Below, one piece after another: positions 46,379 to 58,151 of a stretch of 64,000 bases of DNA. Position 1 is the stretch's first letter; every line of letters starts with the position of its first letter. The stretch is from Mactra quadrangularis. Lineage: Eukaryota > Mollusca > Bivalvia > Venerida > Mactridae. The stretch lies in contig CM046304.1 in NCBI GenBank assembly GCA_025267735.1, positions 6,262,001 to 6,326,000 on the forward strand, written 5' to 3'. The notes under the pieces were generated by a model. It searched no databases and had not been told where the DNA came from. It was given only the letters and a program-made list of their open reading frames with translations. The translations under genes were made by a program, and so were the position numbers.

Positions 46379-49300
46379 TCAATGAATTGATCATATGTTC
46401 TATGAATTTTGTCTCAAAAAATAGAGCTGGCCAGCAAAAAAAAAAATTTTGAGAAGCGATCGAAAGGCGAGGAATAAATGTGTGATATTTTCATGAGAAT
46501 TTTTATACAAATGGAAAAATACATGTTAAATATGAACATTATACAGAAAATCACATTATAGCATGTAGTTCAGAAAAGCAATATAAGTAACTTTTTAGTG
46601 TTTATACCAGTTGGTCATTTATTCAGCATATTGATGTGATACAATCATGTACATTCAAAGATGAAATATGTCAAAATCTTTCAAACTTGAACTTTATTAT
46701 TTTGATATTGGGGTACAGGGCATATAGTTTTGATTATTTTGCAGGTTGTTGTAAGAAAGATTATTTGCTGTTAACATACATAAATGCTTTTCATAAGGTA
46801 CATACGTCATAATTAACTGTATTTTGTTCCATTTGCATTTACTATACTGCATAGCTAATACACTAAGTGAATTCATTCAATGTTAACCTTTAATTAAATA
46901 CTTCCAATATTTCTGTACAATTTAGAATAAGCTCGGCTAACATCATGATAGATCAAACCTGTTGATGTTGGTGTTTTAGTAAAGTCTTAATGTTATTGGG
47001 TAAATAAGAGAATGACTCAACAACATACAACTGCTCAATATAATTTAGTAATCCAGAATGAGTACCAGTTGAGCACCCCCGTAAATATAAATGGACGAGT
47101 CTTGTTGACTTTTTGAGTATAAATAAAGTTATATTATTTGGATGATATGGGAACAACAAAACAACAAACAACTACTAAGATTAGTTAAGCCATCATGTAT
47201 GAGGTTTTTAGAGTCAGCATCCCTATAAAATGAAAATGGACCAAACTGGAAAACTTTAAAGTGAATAAATACAGGCTTGTCATAAATTATGTGAAAGAAA
47301 ACAATTACATCAGAACCCTTCTAAAATAAAAATTGACTAAACCTTTAGGTATATAAATATAGTCTTGGGGTACGTTATGCAAAATTTATTTCAAAATAAG
47401 TCAGTCGAGTATTTTGGGGCATTAACAATTATAATGTTAAATATTCTACCCCGTCTTACCTGCTTGTCGTAAATAACACAGCAGGGGGACATGACGTCAC
47501 ATAACTAGAGCAGTGTAGAGTTGATGAAAACATCAAGTTTACGTCAGTGTTCAACTGATGATCAAACATGGTTGCATTTATAATTGATGTTTTCATTTTA
47601 TAAGTGACAAGTAACTAGAGCAAAAAAAATTTTTTCATTTTCTGAATTTTAAGTGCGTAAATCTGACGAACATGATCAATTTTTTGTAGCCTAAACCAAA
47701 AAAAATCAAAGCACTGAAAGTACTGGGGTATTCATTGTGTTTAGATTTATTCAATTTTTGTTGGGTTTTATGCTGTGGCAACACCTTATATAGATTATAT
47801 CACAGCGGTCAGTCCACCTACTCACTGTTCCTGAAGAAGCTTTATCTCAGGATTTAGCTGTTAACAAACTACTGGGCGCATACTTTGTCAGTGACTGACG
47901 ACTGTCCTACATGACTTAGAATCAGGGGAAGGGGACAGAATGACCGTAGATATTATTAATGCTGGCGATTACATTTTTTATCAAACTCTCTTCACAATAA
48001 AAATCTGCTTGAGTCATTTACAATATTGAACGATTGAATTTACGTATTACTATGACTACTGTTGTAATTAGTCAATGCTATTAACTGTTACAATATGACT
48101 ATCACATTGTTTAATTAGTCTGTGTGTCAAAAAATCTAATATAGGAGAGATTTAAAACTATGTAATTGTTATCTGTTATGTGTGCTACGTAGTGCACATT
48201 TTTTAGTAAAGTTGGACTAACACCCTGCTGCTATTTTATGATTTATATAGTAACTGAATAGAAAGTAATGTATTTAAACCCCATTTCTGCTTATCATAAA
48301 GGTCTTAGAAATTAATTTTACCTGCACTGATGGTGTTTAATGATGAAGGTTAAGATTTACAAATATTATTAAGAATTAATTGTATGATAAATTCCTTTTT
48401 TTCATTCGATGAACTGATTTAACACAGAGGTTAATGTCGTCAAGTGAATGGGGTTATTTTTTGCAAAATAGTTGAAAGTGTTTTATATGCACAAATTATC
48501 TATATTATGTAAGAAAATAAACAAATGTTAAGATTCAAAGTGTTATGCTAAGATTTAATACCCGAGTTCATTAGTACACACAAACTAGAAAAGGTGATAT
48601 ATGTTCCAAACATTAATTATGTTGATGACTTCAACAAGTTCAAAGATACTATTTCGATATCACTCATTACTTCTTATCATTCATAGTCAACTGTGTTTCA
48701 TATTTCATTTTACAGGCCCATTATTCTACTGATCGAGGGGTCGTAGGTCTTATTCATGGGCGGGGCATACTTTCGTTGAGCTTAGTTATGAAATAATTTT
48801 TACGGTAATTCTCCCTCCTACCACTCAGTCATCGATGCGATTTCTTTTTGGTTAACAGCTAGATCCAGAGATTTTGCCTTTTCAGGAACAGAGAGTGGAT
48901 GGACTGATCTCCGTGATATAACCTATACAATATGTGTTGCTATGGCGTTAAGGTCTCAATGAATTGATCATATGTTCTATGAATTTTGTCTCAAAAAATA
49001 GAGCTGGCCAGCAAAAAAAAAAATTTTGAGAAGCGATCGAAAGGCGAGGAATAAATGTGTGATATTTTCATGAGAATTTTTATACAAATGGAAAAATACA
49101 TGTTAAATATGAACATTATACAGAAAATCACATTATAGCATGTAGTTCAGAAAAGCAATATAAGTAACTTTTTAGTGTTTATACCAGTTGGTCATTTATT
49201 CAGCATATTGATGTGATACAATCATGTACATTCAAAGATGAAATATGTCAAAATCTTTCAAACTTGAACTTTATTATTTTGATATTGGGGTACAGGGCAT

Positions 49301-50278
49301 ATAGTTTTGATTATTTTGCAGGTTGTTGTAAGAAAGATTATTTGCTGTTAACATACATAAATGCTTTTCATAAGGTACATACGTCATAATTAACTGTATT
49401 TTGTTCCATTTGCATTTACTATACTGCATAGCTAATACACTAAGTGAATTCATTCAATGTTAACCTTTAATTAAATACTTCCAATATTTCTGTACAATTT
49501 AGAATAAGCTCGGCTAACATCATGATAGATCAAACCTGTTGATGTTGGTGTTTTAGTAAAGTCTTAATGTTATTGGGTAAATAAGAGAATGACTCAACAA
49601 CATACAACTGCTCAATATAATTTAGTAATCCAGAATGAGTACCAGTTGAGCACCCCCGTAAATATAAATGGACGAGTCTTGTTGACTTTTTGAGTATAAA
49701 TAAAGTTATATTATTTGGATGATATGGGAACAACAAAACAACAAACAACTACTAAGATTAGTTAAGCCATCATGTATGAGGTTTTTAGAGTCAGCATCCC
49801 TATAAAATGAAAATGGACCAAACTGGAAAACTTTAAAGTGAATAAATACAGGCTTGTCATAAATTATGTGAAAGAAAACAATTACATCAGAACCCTTCTA
49901 AAATAAAAATTGACTAAACCTTTAGGTATATAAATATAGTCTTGGGGTACGTTATGCAAAATTTATTTCAAAATAAGTCAGTCGAGTATTTTGGGGCATT
50001 AACAATTATAATGTTAAATATTCTACCCCGTCTTACCTGCTTGTCGTAAATAACACAGCAGGGGGACATGACGTCACATAACTAGAGCAGTGTAGAGTTG
50101 ATGAAAACATCAAGTTTACGTCAGTGTTCAACTGATGATCAAACATGGTTGCATTTATAATTGATGTTTTCATTTTATAAGTGACAAGTAACTAGAGCAA
50201 AAAAAATTTTTTCATTTTCTGAATTTTAAGTGCGTAAATCTGACGAACATGATCAATTTTTTGTAGCCTAAACCAAAA

Positions 50279-52123
50279 AAAAAAAAGTAATAAATATTTC
50301 TTTCACGCGCCTAGGATTCGAACTCGCGACCTCTTGATTGGTAGTCTGACATGCTAACCACTAGGCCACAGACTCGAAGATATTTATTGTGTTAAATTTA
50401 TATACATATACAAATGCATGACATATAAAAATGCGCAATGCACAAAATAATTTTTCTCCGTACACAGATAGAATAAAGTTTGATTAATGTGAAAACATTG
50501 AATATCATAATTTTAAGTACTATTTGTTTAAATTTGTATTTTTTTCAACTCGTCTGCAATTGATAGTACTCGAGTATACACATTTTTCTGTTGCTATATT
50601 ATTTTCTGGGTCGCAAGAGAGTTCAATTATGTGTTGTTCGTTCTTTTTCTAATTTCTGGGAGCGCTGACATAGAAAGGAATTGTTTGCAAACAATGCCTT
50701 CCAATAATGTGAATGACTGTAAACTGCATTAAGAGAAACTGATTTAGTTTCGAGTACTTTCCTTCAATTCCTTTGTCTTCCGATGTCTGTCAGCAAATGC
50801 ATATTTGTAGTCACGTGACTATAGCGCTTGATACGGAAACGTAGTTTCATTCATAATTTTTCATGAATGAAATCGATGTATACATCCGCGATTATCAGTT
50901 ACGTAATAATTTGTCTACCATTGTTCAATTGTTCACAAATTTGTCAATACTCGGTGTCACTTCGAAGAAAGGTTTGATGTAGATCGAGTTAAATGCGTAA
51001 TTAAATTGACGTGTAGGAATACACAGATGATCGATGAAACAAAAGAACTATTTGCGAACTATTTTATTGTAGCGGAATTATCCGGATGCTGTTCGGTTTT
51101 GTTGATTAGTATGTAGGTCAATAGGTCAGTATAGGACTCCGATCGGAATACCGCTATTAATCTATTGGTAACAGAGTATTCATTGTTAAAAACAATGAAT
51201 ACAAAAAAGTAATAAATATTTCTTTCACGCGCCTAGGATTCGAACTCGCGACCTCTTGATTGGTAGTCTGACATGCTAACCACTAGGCCACAGACTCGAA
51301 GATATTTATTGTGTTAAATTTATATACATATACAAATGCATGACATATAAAAATGCGCAATGCACAAAATAATTTTTCTCCGTACACAGATAGAATAAAG
51401 TTTGATTAATGTGAAAACATTGAATATCATAATTTTAAGTACTATTTGTTTAAATTTGTATTTTTTTCAACTCGTCTGCAATTGATAGTACTCGAGTATA
51501 CACATTTTTCTGTTGCTATATTATTTTCTGGGTCGCAAGAGAGTTCAATTATGTGTTGTTCGTTCTTTTTCTAATTTCTGGGAGCGCTGACATAGAAAGG
51601 AATTGTTTGCAAACAATGCCTTCCAATAATGTGAATGACTGTAAACTGCATTAAGAGAAACTGATTTAGTTTCGAGTACTTTCCTTCAATTCCTTTGTCT
51701 TCCGATGTCTGTCAGCAAATGCATATTTGTAGTCACGTGACTATAGCGCTTGATACGGAAACGTAGTTTCATTCATAATTTTTCATGAATGAAATCGATG
51801 TATACATCCGCGATTATCAGTTACGTAATAATTTGTCTACCATTGTTCAATTGTTCACAAATTTGTCAATACTCGGTGTCACTTCGAAGAAAGGTTTGAT
51901 GTAGATCGAGTTAAATGCGTAATTAAATTGACGTGTAGGAATACACAGATGATCGATGAAACAAAAGAACTATTTGCGAACTATTTTATTGTAGCGGAAT
52001 TATCCGGATGCTGTTCGGTTTTGTTGATTAGTATGTAGGTCAATAGGTCAGTATAGGACTCCGATCGGAATACCGCTATTAATCTATTGGTAACAGAGTA
52101 TTCATTGTTAAAAACAATGAATA
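50279..52123. repeat. Tandem duplication, two units of 922 bp
   Basis: The block starting GTAATAAATATTTCTTTCAC recurs exactly 922 bp later (50287 and 51209) and appears identical through CATTGTTAAAAACAATGAAT. It abuts the end of the 2577-bp duplication without spacer, again in an A-run. Each unit carries one tRNA-like SINE head in minus orientation and an ATTTTTCATGAATGAAATCG palindrome. Confidence 0.97.
50301..50376 (-). pseudogene. tRNA-like SINE head (repeated at 51223-51298)
   Basis: The minus strand reads GTGGCCTAGTGGTTAGCATG (A box region) and GCGAGTTCGAATCCTAG (B box region) about 25 bp apart. The T and acceptor stems do not pair properly, so it is a tRNA-derived head rather than a working gene. 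Confidence 0.65.
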
Positions 52124-52189
52124 CAAAAAATCACAATTTTCCAACATTGCTCATAAACAAGAAAATTCACCCAACGTACAACTGCATAA

Positions 52190-52402
52190 ATCTCTTGAAT
52201 TTGCTGTTAACAAATTACAAGGCGCATATTTTCGTCAGTGACTGACAACTGCCCGACATGCTTAAAAAATCAGTGGAATGAGGTAGAATGATCGAAGACA
52301 TTATTTCACGAGCAAACTTCTCAAAAGAATGCTCCGCTCGGGAATCGAACGCGTGACCTCTCGATCAGTAGACTTGTGCCTTACAGACTAAGCTAGCCGG
52401 GT
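52190..52402 (-). mobile_element. SINE-A with complete tRNA-like head
   Basis: Body words TTGCTGTTAACAAATTAC and GACTGACAACTGCCCGACATG are followed by the head in reverse (GGGAATCGAACGCGTGACCT, CTAAGCTAGCCGGGT). Confidence 0.82.
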
Positions 52403-52699
52403 AAGTTTTTTACTTACTTAGTTACTTGTTCTTTGCCTATAAACTGTCGACATACATGTATGAGTTAGGATTTTAACAAAAAGCGGGTACTTAATGTATA
52501 CATGTGGTGAGATAGTAAAAGTTATGGAAGGAACATTTACTTTGTTGGTCGTTTGTTGAGATATTAGGACACGATCACAAAATGTCACGTGGTATAGACA
52601 CCTTGATGTATAGATATCCAATTTGTGCATGTCTGTGTGCATCCCCGTCCATCTTTTATCATTTTCACAACCATTGTGAACTAATATACATTGGATGCG

Positions 52700-52932
52700 A
52701 TGAAGGGATCAAATGAAAATGCCGCCACTTTCCATATACTGTAAAATATACCCGGGTGAAATCTTGGGGTTTCTCACCGTTAACATTATTGCAAAAAATA
52801 AATGTATATGATTACTTCTTCTTGCATTTTTTCCTTATCAGACACAGTAAATCTCGCGCGACATGTTGAGTAAATCCTTTCTTTGATATTATTTCACGTT
52901 TATCATCCAAAGAGACAAACCCTTAGACAAAG
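52700..52932 (+). promoter_or_regulatory. Conserved upstream block of tetraspan copy C with probable non-coding exon
   Basis: Counterpart of 37780-38028. It ends in the strong donor ACAAAG|GTGAGT at 52932. The next matching splice site on this strand is the TTTCTTTCAG acceptor at 56170, just before the start codon of copy C. Confidence 0.45.
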
Positions 52933-53179
52933 GTGAGTATTGTTTGCAATATAATTTGTTTTGTATCTTTTGAAATTTCTTTTGCTATTCATAATAAAAT
53001 TTATAATAATGGTTTTATTTTTCTGAAATTGTATTTAAAAAAAGACAACAATTTGTTGATTAAAACAAAAAATGGAGTTCGAGCACGATTTGTTGTTCTA
53101 ATAGTTTTGTTTACTGTAATTTTGTTCCAGAAAATATACATATTATTAAAATATAATGACTATCAGACAACACTAACAA

Positions 53180-54024
53180 ATTCTGGTTTAACTTTGCGGA
53201 GTTTGGTCAAGAAATTATTCTACGGCCATTCCCTCTCCTATCTCTGCATCGTTAATGGCAGTCGTCTGTCACTGAAGGGGGTATGCTTCATGATTTAGGT
53301 TGGAGATTGAGAACGGAGATCTAAATCCCTCCAGGGAACGCTATAGTTGGATAACTGACCGGCGGGATATGATGGAAAATTATTTCGTTTTTACGAATTT
53401 TGCAAATAATTACAAATGTAATTTATTCGTTTTATCGAAATAATTATTTTGTTTTTACAAATATTAATTCGTTTTTACAAAATCTTTTATCGTTTTTACA
53501 CTACACAAATGTAATATTTTGTTTAAACGAAACAATTACTCCGAAAAAAATTTCTTTCACTCATCTTTAGAGTAAACATCCATTTTATATTGTCACATGA
53601 CCTTCTGAATGTAAATAAACTTACAACAGCTAAAATATAAACAAAAAATCAATTACAAAAATGTAGTGCATAAAATAACTATAACATTTATTTGGCCTAA
53701 AATGTCACCAGAAGCTTGTGCGTTATTCTTTTACATTGAATCCTCCGTACAAATTTTTTTTTTGTAAATGACCTAGTTTACTGCTCGATTAAATTTTGTG
53801 CAAAATATTTGCAGCTTACGATAAAACCTCATAGGTTCCATTAGAATTTCCGTGACAAGAAAAGTACACAATGAAGAAGACAATAATTGAAATGGTATTG
53901 TGCAAAATAGGGGATAAGTGGTAGTTAATTCCTTTGCACTTATTCCTTTTTAGCACTATGCAATCGTTATGCATTATTTGATGTTATTTGATTATTTGCC
54001 TGGAAAGTTTTATTTTACTAGTTT
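53180..54024. other. 5' intron of copy C, including the empty SINE site
   Basis: 53180-53370 matches 38270-38400 joined to 39194-39260 of copy B, but without the SINE. Positions 53370-53560 are a set of imperfect TTTCGTTTTTACGAA-type palindromes. The rest is AT-rich without genes. Confidence 0.6.
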
Positions 54025-54292
54025 TTAACGTCGTGTCAACACAATTTAGGTCATTTTACGGCGACCAGCGCACCTAACCTAGCTTTCCTGGACCATTGTC
54101 TGTAACTAGTACTCACCTACCCTTTCACAAGGCCGGAAACTTCTCCATATTATCTAATCAATGGAGGAAAATCGACATTATTGTCAAATTTTCATGGAAG
54201 GGTATAACCTCCCCGGGTGGGATTCGAACCCGCACCCCCTCGGGCACGAGATTCTAAATCCCGGCGCGCTACCAACTGCGCTGTCGATCCGG
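54025..54292 (-). mobile_element. SINE-B, full length
   Basis: Reverse complement of the 44336-44610 family: ACGGCGACCAGCGCACCTAA, CTTTCCTGGACC, CCGGGTGGGATTCGAACCCG (B box) and GCGCGCTACCAACTGCGC (A box). It lies in the 5' intron of copy C. Confidence 0.9.
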
Positions 54293-54864
54293 ATTTTGTC
54301 TAGAAAGAGAAATGGAAGAAGTTTACTTTGTTAGTTGTAATTGTAGATAACGTTACTATAGACCGTTATATAATTATAACCCAAGTTTATTTTGTAACTT
54401 GTCTGAATTTCAATATTTTATTTTGCTCTAGCCTAAAAACCTTTATACTTCCTTGTCTGGATTTCTACGAATCTCCCAAGAAGACTTCATATCTTTCATG
54501 AGTGTGGAAATTGATAATTTATCTAACTAAATAAGCCTAAAATGACAAGTAAGCAAGGTTATCTGGCCTCGTTCATACATTGCATTATTAAGATAATTCT
54601 TACCGAAACAAATTGAAATATTTTATCTATGTATTCAAGGAATCCTCATAAGTATAACCAAAATTATAGTATAGAGCTTAGTTTCACCTCAATCATTGAT
54701 TTAATGAATAATCTGGGAAGGATTCGTGGGGATTCACAAAGAATAAAAGGTTTTGCTAAGTAGGCGAGGTGAAGCACAGGCGACGGACGCAATGGTTAAT
54801 GGAAAACAGTTCTTCTTGTAAACATACATTAATCATCGACTTTGCGATCTTGGTTTGTTCAACA

Positions 54865-56084
54865 CCACAGGGAATTGTCAAGTTACCTCCCTTTGATTTT
54901 TCAAACATACCTTATATATACTTATATACAAGGGGTACAACTGCATTTACATTTACCACTTCATGTTGATTTATTATTTTGAGAATCACAAAGATTTCTG
55001 ATGCCCTAGCGGCGCTTTAACGGAATGATTAAATTGATTAAACATAACTCTTCGAGCTATGAATATTAAATGTTTCATAGGGCAGACCATTAATACGATT
55101 AAAGTTTCAAAAACATAAAAAACAACACAAAAATCTCAACTCGGACAAGTTAGTGCACAGATGAAATCGACATTTCTCGAGGAAAATCGCTTTATTTTCA
55201 TATTTCAAAATGACATATTTACCCCAATCAAAGAAAATATAACAGAAAAACAATATTATTGAATAAAAATGTAATAAATATAACTCTCAACCCAGAGAGA
55301 AACACTTGCGAGCCATAAAAAGCGAAATTAACAAACTCTATTTGATAATCAATGTTGTAGCCGGTATCCTTAATTTATTCAAGAAACTTGTAAGAAACTT
55401 TTTGATTGGTTAATTTTGTAAACGAAAATCGCCAAGACTTCCGACTAATTGACTGATACAAATTTGGAAGATTTCGACTTTTTCATAGCATTTTGGTTGT
55501 CTCGTTTGAAAGTAGGAAAACCCCCGTACGGTTCGACGAATCAGAAATTGTTTAACTAATTAGATTATTATGTGAGTGACGTATTAGTGAAAATGGTTGT
55601 GAGAATAATTTTTTGAGGTTAAATCAGATAAAAAGTGTACATATATTCGTTTTGTTTCATGTCAGGTTATAATTGGCACGATGTTTTGTATTTTTATAAC
55701 TAGTGAAGCGAGAAACACAATATAACACGGAGTAAATCATGCTTGAAACGACGTAACATTGAAATTTGGTCAATTTTCATTCTGTTCAACTGTGCACTAA
55801 CTTGTCCGAGTTGAGATTTTTGGTCTGTTTTTTATGTTTTTGAAACTTTAATCGTATTAATGATCTGCCCTATGAAACATTTAATATTCATAGCTCGAAG
55901 AGTTATGTTTAATCAATTTAATCGTGCGGTTAAAGTGCTACTAGGGTATCAGTATTTTTTGTGAGCCACAAAATAAGAAATCTAGATGAATCGGTCTAGT
56001 AAACGCAGTTGTACCCCTTGTATATAAGTATATTAAAGGTATGTTGGAAAAATCAAAGGGAGGTAACTTGACAATTCCCTGTGG
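54865..56084. mobile_element. 1.2-kb foldback element with about 295-bp inverted ends
   Basis: The left arm starts CCACAGGGAATTGTCAAGTT and the right arm ends AACTTGACAATTCCCTGTGG. The arms (54865-55160, 55790-56084) stay similar throughout, for example CATAACTCTTCGAGCTATG against CATAGCTCGAAGAGTTATG. The 630-bp centre has no recognised ORF. It sits 86 bp upstream of the 3' splice site of copy C. Confidence 0.9.
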
Positions 56085-56192
56085 TTATTTGTAGTAAATG
56101 CCCGAAAAGTTCATAGTAAGTTTATACGTTAAACAGGATCAGTATTATAATTATTGTATTTTTCTTTCAGAAACAACTACAACAACTCTAAT

Positions 56193-58109
56193 ATGGAAAG
56201 CTGTATTAATTTGATCGCCGCTGGTATATTATTGGTCCTCATGACTCCGAGCGCTCTACAAGCCTATGGGTTCTACGGCACAGAATGGGTGGACGATAAT
56301 GATTGTTCAGCACTTGACTATAAGCCGTATTGTTGCAGTGGAGCAAGTTATCGGGCATCTTGTAGCGGGTCATTTAAACTCCACGGTGAGATGCATTTAA
56401 TCAAAGTTAAATTTACCAAAGGCAGTCGGCACGTTTCTGAAATACCGAAAACGCTGTTTGTACGTGATACTTGATTTACAAATAAAAATGATAAATTTAC
56501 AAGATAGTTCTGAAGACGCTTGTCCGCTCACCCGAGACTAGATCCTTACGTCATCTGACAGAAAATCTTTTAACACTTCCTCTACACCAATTGAGAAGAA
56601 TGCTAAACGAACGTAGATAAATGGTTTTGTTGAGAGTAGTTTCTCCCAGTAGTTTTCCTGGAAATGCATTGTGACATGCAATAGTTAATTGTACGTGATG
56701 CTGATATTTGGTTAATTCACTTTGATATATCATGATTGTCTCCTAATTCTACGCAGGTTGTCTTTTTTGTAGACATTTCTTGTTTAATCCGTTGACCCAC
56801 GGGGTGGGGTTGATCTTGACACAGAGATACTATTGGAACATTCTTCAGGTGATGCTAAATACCAGAGGTAAACGTACGCTCTACGTTTTTTAAGAAAATG
56901 AAGAGGACTGACGCACGGACGAACGCACACACACATGCCCATACCCACTAACAAACTTTAGCAATATGTGCTTATGTGAGCTTAAGTACTAAAATGACTA
57001 AATGAAATATTATAGCATTCTAAATTTGAACAATCTTTTCTTTCAGACTTAGACCACACTGCTCATGGGTTTCATATGGCAGCTTTCTGGATTCTTCTTA
57101 CTCCTATATTGTGTATATTGACAGAACTTTGCTGCACTAGTGACGATGACGGTGGTTTTAATGGTTATTGTGCCCTCATTGGAGGATTTTGTTTCCTATT
57201 CTATCCAATAGCAGGTATGTTTGTCAATTGGGCGCTTTAATGTGCATGCGCCGATTTCGTTGCTTAGCGTTCAGCATATAAATAATAATAAGTACAGTAC
57301 TTGGAAGATAGATATATAAGAGCTAGGAAAGTGCCGTTCAATGCCTGGATGTCTTGTCCCACAAAAGCTTTATAGCTATGGTTTGTTGATACGTTGTAAT
57401 ATTCGACTTTATGTAAAAAATTACATCACCCGACTAGCTCAGTCGATGGCGCCAAGTCCTCTGATCGAGAGGTCGTAGATTTGATTCCCGGGCAGGGCAT
57501 ACTATTGCGGAACTTGGACATGAACTAATTTCTATGGTCATTCTCCCTCCTACCACTGATTCCAAATCATGTAGGACAAATGTCAATCACTGATGGAAGT
57601 ATATGCGCTTAGTAACTGATAAAAGCTTAATATTAAGATTAAGCCTTTTAAGAAAGGATAGGAAGGTTGAGTCAGCCATGATGTAATGTGATACTTCGGC
57701 GTTAACCAAAACCCAAAATAAAGCTTCCTTACCTTAATATTATATTTCAGGTCTATTAAGTTTCATTGGTTGCATGATAATAGCAGGAAAGTATTCAGGT
57801 CATTCATTTGGATCATCTTTCAACCAATGTCTGGCTTCCGGTCTTCTGGTACTCATTATAACTGGAATCCTTATTTTCTTGGCATATATGAAGAACAGGA
57901 ATAAACAAAGAACTGTCGCTACCGCTGGGGATGCAAACTATGCTAGTAATGAATCCATCGAGACGATTGAAGCTCCCGGGGCCGCGGCGCCATATGGCGG
58001 CCCACAAATCCAGAGGATTGAAACCACAGTTGAACATACTGCCGTGGAACATAATGGATTCTATCACTTCATCACCAGGGTCAATGTGATTCACACTGTT
58101 TTACACTAA
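56193..58109 (+). CDS. Tetraspan membrane protein copy C, 239 aa, three coding exons
   Basis: Exons 56193-56385, 57047-57214 and 57751-58109, same phase-1 introns as copy B, with exon 1 and 2 lengths identical to B. The topology is the same: TM1, loop with YGTEWVDD and the DYKPYCC motif, TM2, acidic loop TSDDDGGFNG, TM3, SGHSFGSSFNQC loop, TM4 and a longer polar tail with APGAAAPYGGP, ending VNVIHTVLH. Differences from B: the glycosylation sequon in loop 1 is lost (SGAS replaces NRTS), and the second cysteine of a CC pair is gone (NDCSA for KCCSA). A TTTCTTTCAG acceptor at 56170 precedes the ATG by 22 nt. Same unknown family; both reading frames and all splice sites are intact, so both copies are probably expressed. 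Confidence 0.88.
56485..56992. mobile_element. Intron-1 dispersed repeat (copy C), interrupted
   Basis: Starts near CTTGTCCGCTCACCCGAGAC and ends ATATGTGCTTATGTGAGC, with CAGGTGATGC and GACGCACGGACGAACGCAC inside, like copy B's repeat. About 200 bp in the middle (56600-56785) are different and resemble 11.1-11.63 kb in the A region. Confidence 0.6.
57424..57715 (+). mobile_element. SINE-A, full length, in intron 2 of copy C
   Basis: Head ACCCGACTAGCTCAGTCGAT and GATTTGATTCCCGGGCAGGG, the full body, and tail GGCGTTAACCAAAACCC. The 3' end of a SINE-A at the same place in copy B (42715-42790) suggests the insertion predates the B/C split. Confidence 0.88.
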
Positions 58110-58151
58110 ACTGATGTTGCTGTTCTTAGAATCATGATATCCAAACGTATA

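Larger units (their letters stand above)
45125..50278. repeat. Tandem duplication, two units of 2577 bp
   Basis: Unit 1 (45125-47701) and unit 2 (47702-50278) look identical wherever I compared them, including homopolymers. Each unit has a SINE-A tail/body in minus orientation, a SINE-A with partly preserved head in plus orientation, and AT-rich unique sequence. No convincing gene is inside; a 72-codon minus frame (46953-47171, repeated at 49530-49748) has no recognisable domain. Junctions fall in A-rich runs followed by ATCAAAGCACTG. Confidence 0.97.

Noticed and set aside
46953..49748. 72-codon minus frame present twice
   Set aside because: Its repetition is due to the identical tandem units; it has no recognisable domain, so I do not call a gene.
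57813..58094. 93-codon minus-strand frame
   Set aside because: Antisense to exon 3 of tetraspan copy C; no domain of its own.
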